From NCBI GenBank assembly GCA_017558545.1, contig JAFYUG010000191.1, positions 1 to 7,140 of the forward strand: a stretch of 7,140 nt of DNA. Reading direction: 5' to 3'. Under the pieces are notes generated by a model. That model ran no database searches, was not told where the DNA came from, and worked only from the letters and a program-made list of their open reading frames with translations. Below are positions 1 to 5,081 of the stretch, one piece after another. Position 1 is the stretch's first letter. Each line of letters begins with the position of its first letter. The DNA is from Oscillospiraceae bacterium. Its GTDB lineage: Bacteria > Bacillota > Clostridia > Oscillospirales > Oscillospiraceae. The position numbers and the translations under genes were made by a program.

Positions 1-109
1 GCCCACCAAAAAATGAAATGAAGTCTGGCGCTAAAATCCGCCCCGTGGTGCGCACTTCGGATTATATCGTTCAGGCTAGCTTAATGCAAATATGAAGTTC
101 TTTGCCGCG

Positions 110-170
110 CAATCCCTCCGCCTCGCATGCGCTCGGCACCTCCCTTTACACAAGGGAGGCTTTAAAGCCT
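110..170 (-). repeat. Palindromic intergenic repeat (CTCCCTT/AAGGGAG hairpin)
   Basis: A perfect 8-bp stem CCTCCCTT (139-146) / AAGGGAGG (152-159) with a 5-base loop is followed by an overlapping perfect 14-base palindrome AGGCTTTAAAGCCT (157-170). Read on the minus strand it gives GCCTCCCTTGTGTAAAGG and then a GGAGGGATTG tail, the same kind of word (CTCCCTTGTGT) that opens the larger repeat at 2020-2030. It resembles intergenic repeats I associate with gut Clostridia genomes, but that is from memory and not searched. It lies just before the ribosome binding site of the first gene and has no T-tail toward that gene. In bases 1-109 I recognise nothing. A plus frame is open from base 3 to a TGA at 93-95 but shows no recognisable domain. 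Confidence 0.6.
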
Positions 171-187
171 ACCAAGGAGAAAGCCAT

Positions 188-781
188 ATGCAAATCCTCT
201 ACCACGACAATGAAATAGCCGTGTGCATAAAGCCCGTGGGGCTTGACTCCGAAAAGGAAATGCCCGAGGCCTTGGCCAAGGAAATAGGAGGGGAAATATT
301 CACTCTCCACCGCCTTGATAAAAATGTGGGCGGTGTCATGGTCTATGGCCGAACAAAGGCCTCTGCGGCGAAATTTTCCCGCCTCATTCAAAATGGCGAG
401 CTTATAAAGGAATATGTGGCTCTTGTCCATGGTTGTCCTCCGGAAAAGGGAGATTTGGAAGATCTCCTTTGGAAGGATAGCTCCCAAAACAAGGTTTTTG
501 TGGTGAAGCGCCAAAGAGCAGGCGTTAAAAAAGCAAGGCTTGAATATACCCGCCTTTCGGAAGGGGAGGAGAGCCTTGTGCGCGTCCGCCTTCATACAGG
601 CCGCAGCCACCAAATCAGAGTGCAGTTTTCTTCCCGGGGTTTCCCTCTTGTGGGAGACCATAAATATGGCTCAAGGGACGAAAAAACAGCCCCTATGCTC
701 TTTTCCAGCTGCCTCACTTTTCCCCATAAGGGAGAGACAAAGCGCTTTGAATATCTGCCCCATTGGGCATTGGGAGGATAA
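188..781 (+). CDS. RluA-family RNA pseudouridine synthase, compact form without S4 domain
   Basis: This 197-residue protein belongs to the RluA family, which converts specific uridines in rRNA or tRNA to pseudouridine. The signature HRLDKN lies at residues 41-46, with Asp44 as the expected catalytic aspartate. The second conserved block, RLHTGRSHQIRVQ, is at 134-146, and KPVG near the N-terminus (15-18) is also typical. There is no S4 RNA-binding domain, so it consists of the catalytic domain only and is shorter than RluC/RluD proteins (about 300 residues). The ATG at 188 was chosen because AAGGAGA (174-180) sits 7 bases upstream. An upstream in-frame ATG at 92 would add 32 residues encoded by a hairpin repeat and is not credible. 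The stop lies 3 bases before the next start, so the two genes are probably co-translated. The target uridine cannot be told from sequence. Confidence 0.9.
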   Translation: MQILYHDNEIAVCIKPVGLDSEKEMPEALAKEIGGEIFTLHRLDKNVGGVMVYGRTKASAAKFSRLIQNGELIKEYVALVHGCPPEKGDLEDLLWKDSSQNKVFVVKRQRAGVKKARLEYTRLSEGEESLVRVRLHTGRSHQIRVQFSSRGFPLVGDHKYGSRDEKTAPMLFSSCLTFPHKGETKRFEYLPHWALGG

Positions 782-784
782 ATT

Positions 785-1360
785 ATGAAGCTTCATTATA
801 TGGGTAAATATGACTTGAATCCGGATAATCTGCCTCACGGTGAGCATAAAGAGGGCTGTGTGAAGTTCAAAGAAGCGGAGGATAGCAAAAAACTGGCTTT
901 TTGGGCCAATATTGCCGCTTTTGCCATTATGCTGGTGCTGGCCGTGCCCACTTGCCTCCGGCTGGAGGATAGAATTTTTGATCATTTTCTTGCGATATAT
1001 CTTGGCATTATTGTGTCTATGTTGGTGCTGTTTCCCCACGAAATTCTCCATGCCATTTGTTTTAAGGAGGATGTGTATCTCTATACAAACTGGCGTCAGG
1101 GAATGCTCTTTGTTATAGGGCCTGAGGATATGAGCAAAGGGCGATTTGTGTTTATGAGTATGCTGCCCAATCTGGTGTTTGGATTTTTGCCCTATATCCT
1201 GGGCATGATTTTTGCCTCACCCTTCCTCCTTGCTCTGGGAACTCTGACGGTGGGAATGGGCGCCGGAGATTACTATAATGTGTTCAACGCGCTCACCCAA
1301 ATGCCCAAGGGCGCCCGAACCTATCTCTATAAATTCAATTCCTATTGGTATATGCCGTAA
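785..1360 (+). CDS. DUF3267 family membrane protein, putative zincin metallopeptidase
   Basis: A 191-residue integral membrane protein. Hydrophobic segments are visible at about residues 38-57, 67-83, 121-144 and 147-161. The metallopeptidase motif HEILH is at 85-89, next to the second segment, and an Asp in GAGDYYN (Asp162) could be a further metal ligand. HEXXH within membrane helices, with a late Asp/Asn, is the pattern of the DUF3267 putative zincin family, whose substrates are unknown to me. The ATG at 785 is preceded by GGGAGG at 772-777, inside the last codons of the pseudouridine synthase gene, which supports translational coupling. The length and C-terminus look complete. The transcript runs directly into the inverted repeat that begins 20 bases after the stop. 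Protease activity is inferred from the motif only. Confidence 0.8.
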   Translation: MKLHYMGKYDLNPDNLPHGEHKEGCVKFKEAEDSKKLAFWANIAAFAIMLVLAVPTCLRLEDRIFDHFLAIYLGIIVSMLVLFPHEILHAICFKEDVYLYTNWRQGMLFVIGPEDMSKGRFVFMSMLPNLVFGFLPYILGMIFASPFLLALGTLTVGMGAGDYYNVFNALTQMPKGARTYLYKFNSYWYMP

Positions 1361-1379
1361 AATCATAACCACCAGCTTA

Positions 1380-1426
1380 AAGGGAGTCTTGGGCGCCATA
1401 AGCGCCAGTTAAACAAACTTGAATTT
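1380..1426 (+). repeat. Left arm of a 47-base inverted repeat flanking the GNAT gene
   Basis: Bases 1380-1426 are the reverse complement of 1980-2026 with only two mismatches (positions 1387 and 1398 against 2019 and 2008). Identity ends abruptly at both sides. The arm contains its own small hairpin, GGCGC (1392-1396) / GCGCC (1402-1406), and the word GTTAAAC (1408-1414). The arm begins 20 bases after the DUF3267 stop. No target-site duplication is visible outside the two arms. Confidence 0.9.
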
Positions 1427-1458
1427 GTAGAATAGACACAATATTTTAAGGGGTGATA

Positions 1459-1968
1459 ATGATGGTAAGAACAGAAAGACTACATATAACAGAATTCACT
1501 CTCGACATGGTTGAGGCAATACACCGCAACTCTCTTGATGAGGATAATAGAAAGTTTAATCCCAATGAGGTTTTCGAAACAATAGAAGATGCGCAGGACA
1601 CAGTTGAGCTTCTTATGAGTGTTTACGAAAACGGTGAAGGACCTCTCGTTTACCCTGTTTTACTTACAGATGGCGCAAACATTGGTTATGTTCAGGCTGT
1701 ACCAATGGATGAAGGAAAATGGGAAGTAGGCTATCATATTGCAAAGTCATATACAGGCAATGGATATGCAACGGAGGCAGTAAAAGCTTTTTTACCTATA
1801 ATCATGAAAAAACTCAATATTAAAGAAATTCTTGGTATCTGCGTTTTTGAGAATATTGCGTCAATAAAAGTTTTAGAAAAAACTGGATTTACAAAAGAAT
1901 TTGAAGGTATAGGCTTATATCAGGATGAGGAAAGAAAAATTTGTAAGTATATTTATAAATTCGACTAA
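1459..1968 (+). CDS. GNAT family N-acetyltransferase (RimJ/RimL-like)
   Basis: A 169-residue single-domain acetyltransferase that would transfer an acetyl group from acetyl-CoA to an amine. The N-terminus (VRTERLHITEF) is typical of the RimJ/RimL-like group. The acetyl-CoA binding motif is in YHIAKSYTGNGYATEA (residues 92-107), and the later NIASIKVLEKTGF (132-144) is the usual second motif. The substrate is unknown: protein N-terminus, antibiotic or small amine are all possible. AAGGGG at 1448-1453 is the ribosome binding site; ATG at 1459 or 1462 are both plausible, and GTG at 1453 overlaps the site and is unlikely. Base composition differs from the neighbours: by hand count bases 1801-1920 hold 31 G/C of 120, while 6541-6600 in der hold 37 of 60. 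No clear promoter is visible between the left repeat arm and the start. Confidence 0.88.
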   Translation: MMVRTERLHITEFTLDMVEAIHRNSLDEDNRKFNPNEVFETIEDAQDTVELLMSVYENGEGPLVYPVLLTDGANIGYVQAVPMDEGKWEVGYHIAKSYTGNGYATEAVKAFLPIIMKKLNIKEILGICVFENIASIKVLEKTGFTKEFEGIGLYQDEERKICKYIYKFD

Positions 1969-1979
1969 AACAAAACGAT

Positions 1980-2026
1980 AAATTCAAGTTTGTTTAACTG
2001 GCGCTTACGGCGCCCAAGGCTCCCTT
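1980..2026 (-). repeat. Right arm of the 47-base inverted repeat
   Basis: This is the partner of 1380-1426, starting 12 bases after the acetyltransferase stop. It holds GTTTAAC (1992-1998) and a small hairpin GGCGC (2000-2004) / GCGCC (2010-2014). Its outer end CAAGGCTCCCTTG merges without a break into the longer palindromic repeat that runs to about 2240. In a transcript across the gene the two arms could pair around a 553-base loop. It has no U-tract and so is not an obvious terminator. Confidence 0.9.
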
Positions 2027-2240
2027 GTGTCGATGCGTTAAGAAAATATGCCGGTGGCATATTTTTAGCAATCGACCGCAGCGGCTACGCCGCGAGGAGG
2101 GAACTAAGTGGAGCTGTCAGCCGAACAGGTTGACTGAGGGGTAGTTTTCTCTCCCTCCGTCAAAAATCAAAGATTTTTGCCACCTCCCTCATCAGAGGGA
2201 GGCTTTGGTCTGTGCGTAACCGTTAGACAAATTCAAGCTT
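1980..2240. repeat. Large palindromic intergenic repeat built of serial hairpins (MITE-like)
   Basis: This gap after the GNAT gene has no credible ORF and is made of hairpins: AAAATATGCC (2043-2052) / GGCATATTTT (2056-2065); GCGGC (2081-2085) / GCCGC (2089-2093); CAAAAATC (2161-2168) / GATTTTTG (2172-2179); CCTCCCTC (2183-2190) / GAGGGAGG (2195-2202). The two ends of the whole unit are also related as an inverted repeat: TTTGTTTAACTGG (1989-2001) matches the reverse complement of 2220-2231 (TTTGTCTAACGG), and CCAAGGCTCCCT (2014-2025) matches the reverse complement of AGGGAGGCTTTGG (2196-2208) with small gaps. AAATTCAAG occurs at both ends as a direct repeat (1980-1988, 2229-2237). It shares CTCCCTTGTGT with the minus strand of the repeat at 110-170. 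Function is unknown; it may be a MITE or a recombination site. Confidence 0.7.
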
Positions 2241-2285
2241 AGCTGACTGTGTACTTCATTCTATCACACAGGCGCCCTATAAACG

Positions 2286-2323
2286 AAAACAGTCCCGATG
2301 GAAGCTTCCGTCGGGACTGTTTT
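2286..2323. terminator. Bidirectional rho-independent terminator
   Basis: A perfect 13-bp stem AAAACAGTCCCGA (2286-2298) / TCGGGACTGTTTT (2311-2323) continues inward with GGAA/TTCC around a short loop. On the plus strand it is followed by TTTTTCTTATT, a good U-tract; on the minus strand the A-run at 2286-2289 supplies a shorter one. It begins 2 bases after the stop of the minus-strand lipoprotein gene and faces the end of the GNAT/repeat region, so it probably ends transcripts from both sides. Confidence 0.9.
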
Positions 2324-2325
2324 TC

Positions 2326-3072
2326 TTATTCTATAATATCAATTTCGTTTACCATGATTTCGCCGTTTCTGAGGCTTTCGCCTATGGCATAAAGGTGTCT
2401 GGTGCCATCCTCGTCGGTGAGAAATACGCCGTAAGTGGTGAAGTCGCCCCAGAAGATGAGCTTTGTGAGCATAATCTCCCCGGCCTCAAGGCCGCCCACC
2501 CAGCCGTAGCTTTCCGTGACGGTGTTCTCAAAGGGATCCAGCATCACAAGCTCCAAATCGGTGACGGGAGCGGTGGCGCGGATATCTATCAAAACCTCGT
2601 ATTCGCTGTCCTCAAAGGGGAAGAACTCTCTGTAACCCTTGCCAACTTGGCTCTTGTCAGCGTGGTTGGCTATGAGCAGGGGAACAGCGCCGTCAAAGGA
2701 GCGGGCGTAAGTGAGATCCACCCATCCAGCGCCGCTTTTCAGCCTGCCCCAAAGATTGCCTTCGTAGTCCGTTACCTCTTCCATAATGGTGTAGCCGGTG
2801 GCAAAGGAGATTATGCCCACCTTGCTGTCATCATAGGAAGGGCCGGAGTATATGCCCTGAGTGGGGTCGGGCAAAATCTCTATATATCCCTCTTGAGGAG
2901 CGGGCGTAGCTTCGGGAGTAGGCTCGGGAGTAGCTTCGGGAGTGACTTCGGGGAGGGGCAGCGTTGTGGGCCGGCTCTCGGGTGTGGGATCGGCGGGAAC
3001 TTCCGTCTGTCCGCAGGCGCAGAGAGAAAATACCATTATAATTACAAGGAAAATGCACAGAAAGTTTTTCAT
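2326..3072 (-). CDS. Lipoprotein with Pro/Thr linker and bacterial SH3-like domain
   Basis: A 248-residue putative cell-surface lipoprotein. The signal peptide (residues 1-19) has a hydrophobic core and a lipobox LCAC, giving lipidation at Cys20. A low-complexity linker with the repeat TPEATPEPTPEATP lies at about 28-60; such Pro/Thr/Glu linkers commonly span the cell wall. An SH3-like domain follows at about 63-123 (IYSGPSYDDSKVG ... LWGRLKSGAGWVDL), usually a peptidoglycan- or protein-binding module. The C-terminal half (124-248) I do not recognise. AAGGAGG, read on the minus strand from 3087 to 3081, lies 8 bases before the ATG. The gene follows the S4-type pseudouridine synthase by 23 bases and is probably co-transcribed with it, though no functional link is evident. 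Its stop abuts the terminator at 2286-2323. Confidence 0.85.
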   Translation of the reverse strand: MKNFLCIFLVIIMVFSLCACGQTEVPADPTPESRPTTLPLPEVTPEATPEPTPEATPAPQEGYIEILPDPTQGIYSGPSYDDSKVGIISFATGYTIMEEVTDYEGNLWGRLKSGAGWVDLTYARSFDGAVPLLIANHADKSQVGKGYREFFPFEDSEYEVLIDIRATAPVTDLELVMLDPFENTVTESYGWVGGLEAGEIMLTKLIFWGDFTTYGVFLTDEDGTRHLYAIGESLRNGEIMVNEIDIIE

Positions 3073-3095
3073 AGCCCAATCCTCCTTATAGAAAA

Positions 3096-4055
3096 TCAGC
3101 CGAAATACTTATTTACAAAATCTATATCCGTAACCTCAAATTCCTTGCCGCGGAGGTAGTTCAAAATGCCTGCATCCGTGGGGAAGTCGAAGCGGAGCTT
3201 ATAAGAATAAAGAGCCTGACCCTCGGTTTCTCCGAAGGACTTGTTCTTTCTCTCGCTGCCATACTTGCCGTCGCCAAGAAGGGGCCAGCCTGCATGGGAC
3301 ATCTGGGCGCGAATCTGGTGGGTGCGTCCGGTGTGGAGGGTGCATTCCACAAGGCTGAGGCCGCCGGCACTCTTGATGAGCTTATAATCGGTGATGGCGG
3401 TTTTTGCACCGGGCTCGCTGCGGTCTTTGACATAAACCTGATTTTTCTTGGCGTCTTTGAAGATATAACCCTCAAGTCTGCCCTCGGCGGGCTTGGGTCT
3501 GCCGTGGACTATGCAGAGATATTTCTTGTCTATCTCGCGGTCGCGGATTTTGTCGTTGAGAATGCGCAGAGCCTCGGCATTCTTGGCGGCTATAACAATG
3601 CCGCCGGTGTTGCGGTCGATACGGTTGCAAAGGGCAGGGGAGAAGCTGTTCTCCTCCTTGGGACGCCATTCGCCCTTCTGATAGGCATAAGCCTGAATGT
3701 TGGCGATGAGGGTGTTATAGTCCCATTTTCCTGCGCTGTGGCAGAGCACACCGGGCTTTTTGTCCGCAAGGAGAATGTTCTCATCCTCGTAGACAATGTT
3801 AAGCTTGGGAGTGGAAACTTTCAGATAAGAATTTTCCTCTTTGGGCTTTTCAAAGAACTCATCGTTGATGTATAATTGGAGGGTGTCCCCAAGACTGAGT
3901 CTGGTATCTCGCTTGGCTCCCTTGCCGTTGAGCTTGATGCGCTTGAGGCGAATATACTTCTGCAGAAGGCTCTCAGGCAGCAGAGGAACAGCCTTGCCCA
4001 CGAAGCGGTCAAGGCGCTGGCCTGCGTCATTTTGCTTGATAACTATTTCTTTCAT
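3096..4055 (-). CDS. RluA-family pseudouridine synthase with N-terminal S4 domain (RluC/RluD-like)
   Basis: A 319-residue enzyme of the RluA family, close to the usual length for RluC/RluD, which modify 23S rRNA uridines. The S4 RNA-binding domain covers about residues 11-62 (AGQRLDRFV ... LSLGDTLQLY). The catalytic block reads CNRIDRNTGG (143-152), with Asp147 as the expected nucleophile; the common HRLD is NRID here, a conservative variant seen, as I recall, in related clostridial proteins. LHTGRTHQIRAQ is at 240-251. The start at 4055 was preferred over an in-frame ATG at 4076 because GAAAGA lies 9 bases upstream of it, whereas nothing resembling a ribosome binding site precedes 4076. The site is weak. 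It is the first gene of the minus operon driven by the promoter at 4089-4117. The exact rRNA target is not determinable. Confidence 0.92.
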   Translation of the reverse strand: MKEIVIKQNDAGQRLDRFVGKAVPLLPESLLQKYIRLKRIKLNGKGAKRDTRLSLGDTLQLYINDEFFEKPKEENSYLKVSTPKLNIVYEDENILLADKKPGVLCHSAGKWDYNTLIANIQAYAYQKGEWRPKEENSFSPALCNRIDRNTGGIVIAAKNAEALRILNDKIRDREIDKKYLCIVHGRPKPAEGRLEGYIFKDAKKNQVYVKDRSEPGAKTAITDYKLIKSAGGLSLVECTLHTGRTHQIRAQMSHAGWPLLGDGKYGSERKNKSFGETEGQALYSYKLRFDFPTDAGILNYLRGKEFEVTDIDFVNKYFG

Positions 4056-4088
4056 AAAACTATATCTTTCGTACATTTTTTTGTATAT

Positions 4089-4117
4089 ATTATCCGCGAA
4101 ATATATGGAAATGTCAA
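4089..4117 (-). promoter_or_regulatory. Sigma-A promoter for the minus-strand pseudouridine synthase operon
   Basis: On the minus strand TTGACA (4117 to 4112) is followed after 17 bases by GATAAT (4094 to 4089), matching 6/6 and 5/6 of the vegetative consensus. The start of transcription would fall near 4082, about 27 bases before the ATG at 4055. Such an RNA would begin just upstream of the alternative ATG at 4076, leaving that codon almost leaderless and favouring the shorter start. Confidence 0.85.
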
Positions 4118-4128
4118 TGATTTTTGTA

Positions 4129-4157
4129 TTGACAAGAGCTCTTATTTAATCTATAAT
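4129..4157 (+). promoter_or_regulatory. Perfect-consensus sigma-A promoter for yceD-rpmF
   Basis: TTGACA (4129-4134), a spacer of exactly 17 bases and TATAAT (4152-4157) match the vegetative consensus at every position, as suits a ribosomal protein operon. The start of transcription would be near 4164, giving a leader of about 20 bases with GAGGTG just before the ATG at 4184. The two divergent -35 boxes are 11 bases apart. A perfect 10-base palindrome AAGAGCTCTT (4134-4143) overlaps the end of the -35 box and the spacer. Confidence 0.93.
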
Positions 4158-4183
4158 ACTAGAGCGACTGTGTGAGGTGCGAT

Positions 4184-4681
4184 ATGTGGCTTGATTTGAT
4201 TAACATCATAGAGATGCCCGGATCCCGCAAGGCATTCGAGTGCCAGCTGGATACTGAGCTTATGGATTTTCCCTCTGTGGAAAGTTTCAAGTCTGCCCCC
4301 TATGCAAAGGGAGAGGTGGTAAACACCGCCGGACTCCTGACTCTCAAAGCCGAGATTGAAGCGGACATGGTCTGCACTTGCGATCGCTGCGGAAAGCAGT
4401 TTGAGAGCGTCAAGGTGCAGGAAGTGGAGCTCACCCTTGCGGATAATCCCGAGGATGACGAAAACCCCGATATTTATGTAATCGAGGGCAACGGCATCGA
4501 TGTGAGTGAAATTCTGGAAACCGCATTCCTTCTCGATATGGAAACCAAGTTCCTGTGCACCGAAGACTGCAAAGGTCTTTGCGAGCACTGCGGAAAGGAC
4601 CTCAACGAGGGACCCTGCGATTGTCGCAAACCAGTAGATCCAAGATTGGCTGTATTAGGACAGCTTTTGGATATAGAATAA
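4184..4681 (+). CDS. yceD: YceD/DUF177 family protein with cysteine clusters
   Basis: A 165-residue protein of the DUF177 (YceD) family. YceD is linked in other bacteria to 23S rRNA or large-subunit accumulation, and its gene is very often next to rpmF, as here. CTCDRCG (residues 64-70) contains a CxxC pair. A second cluster, Cys125, 129, 133, 136, 145 and 147, near the C-terminus (CKGLCEHCG) probably binds zinc; this cysteine-rich form is familiar from Gram-positive members. An acidic stretch lies at 86-96. The ATG at 4184 was chosen because GAGGTG (4174-4179) is just upstream; the in-frame GTG at 4172 overlaps that site and would sit only about 8 bases from the predicted transcript start. 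It is the first gene of the operon with rpmF, 39 bases upstream of it. Confidence 0.9.
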   Translation: MWLDLINIIEMPGSRKAFECQLDTELMDFPSVESFKSAPYAKGEVVNTAGLLTLKAEIEADMVCTCDRCGKQFESVKVQEVELTLADNPEDDENPDIYVIEGNGIDVSEILETAFLLDMETKFLCTEDCKGLCEHCGKDLNEGPCDCRKPVDPRLAVLGQLLDIE

Positions 4682-4720
4682 ACGCTGTTCTAACCAGCTG
4701 TTAACGTAGGAGGTGTCACC

Positions 4721-4909
4721 ATGGCAGTACCCAAGAGAAAAACTTCTAAGGCAAGACGCGATAAGAGACGTTCCAACGTTTGGAAGCTCGAGACCCCCGG
4801 CATCGTCGCCTGCCCCAACTGCGGCGCTTATCATCTGCCCCACCGTGCATGCAAGGCTTGCGGCATGTACAACGGTCGTCAGGTGCTCAAGGTCGAGGAA
4901 GCAAAGTAA
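4721..4909 (+). CDS. rpmF: 50S ribosomal protein L32 (bL32)
   Basis: A 62-residue protein beginning MAVPKRKTSKARRDKRRSNV, the classic basic N-terminus of bL32. Four cysteines, CPNCG (31, 34) and CKACG (44, 47), form an intact zinc ribbon, so this is the zinc-containing type rather than the cysteine-free paralogue induced in zinc starvation in some species. The length is normal. AGGAGGTG (4708-4715) lies 5 bases before the ATG. It shares the consensus promoter in front of yceD. The plsX gene that follows rpmF in many bacteria is absent; instead a strong terminator begins 3 bases after the stop. Confidence 0.98.
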   Translation: MAVPKRKTSKARRDKRRSNVWKLETPGIVACPNCGAYHLPHRACKACGMYNGRQVLKVEEAK

Positions 4910-4912
4910 TCT

Positions 4913-4951
4913 CGAAAAAACAGGAGGCGTATCTTGCCTCCTGTTTTTTCG
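4913..4951 (+). terminator. Rho-independent terminator of the yceD-rpmF operon
   Basis: A perfect 16-bp stem CGAAAAAACAGGAGGC (4913-4928) / GCCTCCTGTTTTTTCG (4936-4951) has a 7-base loop, and its right arm contains a run of six T. It starts 3 bases after the rpmF stop. The A-run on the left side could also let it act on the minus strand, but no minus gene faces it. Confidence 0.95.
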
Positions 4952-4967
4952 TTATACGGCAAAAAGT

Positions 4968-5024
4968 CTCTCCCCGCTGGGGAGAGGTGCCCCGCAGGGG
5001 GTGGAGAGGGGGCGATGAGCGCCC
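4968..5024. repeat. GC-rich triple-hairpin intergenic repeat
   Basis: Three adjacent hairpins are visible: CTCTCCCC (4968-4975) / GGGGAGAG (4979-4986); CCCC (4990-4993) / GGGG (4997-5000); GGGCG (5010-5014) / CGCCC (5020-5024). The pattern CTCTCCCC-GGGGAGAGGTG-CCC-GGG-GGAGAGGG resembles a repeat I associate with intergenic regions of gut Bacillota; this is from memory, not a search. It differs in sequence from the CTCCCT repeats at 110-170 and 1980-2240. It lies between the rpmF terminator and the DUF512 gene. I see no convincing promoter for that gene in the remaining bases 5025-5081. Confidence 0.65.
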
Positions 5025-5081
5025 AAGCCTCTCAGCCGTAAACTCTCCACATAGGCGAGAGCCTTGAAAGGAAGATGATTC

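Larger units (their letters stand above)
1380..2240 (+). mobile_element. Putative single-gene mobile cassette carrying a GNAT acetyltransferase
   Basis: The only gene inside is the AT-rich acetyltransferase; no transposase or integrase is present in the window. Two views fit. First, a passenger cassette bounded by long inverted repeats without its own transposase, as in the mobile insertion cassettes described in Bacillus. Second, an integron-like cassette: GTTAAAC at 1408-1414 and GTTAGAC at 2222-2228 both fit the GTTRRRY core-site consensus, and GTTTAAC at 1992-1998 fits RYYYAAC. That would make a cassette of about 814 bp with one ORF followed by a palindromic site. The site would be about 237 bases, longer than usual attC sites. 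Mobility is inference; the repeat structure is seen directly. Confidence 0.4.

Noticed and set aside
3..95. Possible tail of an upstream gene in the open plus frame ending at TGA 93-95
   Set aside because: Only 30 codons, no recognisable domain, and the sequence looks like intergenic repeat material; cannot be supported.
92..187. N-terminal extension of the first pseudouridine synthase from an ATG at 92
   Set aside because: The added residues are translated from a hairpin repeat, and a proper ribosome binding site precedes the ATG at 188.
1419..1447. TTGAAT-N17-TATTTT as a promoter for the GNAT gene
   Set aside because: Transcription would start near 1454, after the AAGGGG ribosome binding site, so the message would lack it.
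2163..2202. CRISPR-like repetition in the hairpin-rich gap after the GNAT gene
   Set aside because: The elements are distinct hairpins, not regularly spaced copies of one direct repeat, and no cas gene is present.
2332..2337. TATAAT on the plus strand as a -10 box
   Set aside because: It lies within the 3' end of the lipoprotein gene, has no -35 match 17 bases upstream (CGTCGG), and no plus-strand gene follows.
2395..3159. A 254-codon plus-strand open frame over the lipoprotein gene
   Set aside because: The minus strand has a lipobox, an SH3-like domain and a good ribosome binding site. The plus frame has none of these and is antisense shadow.
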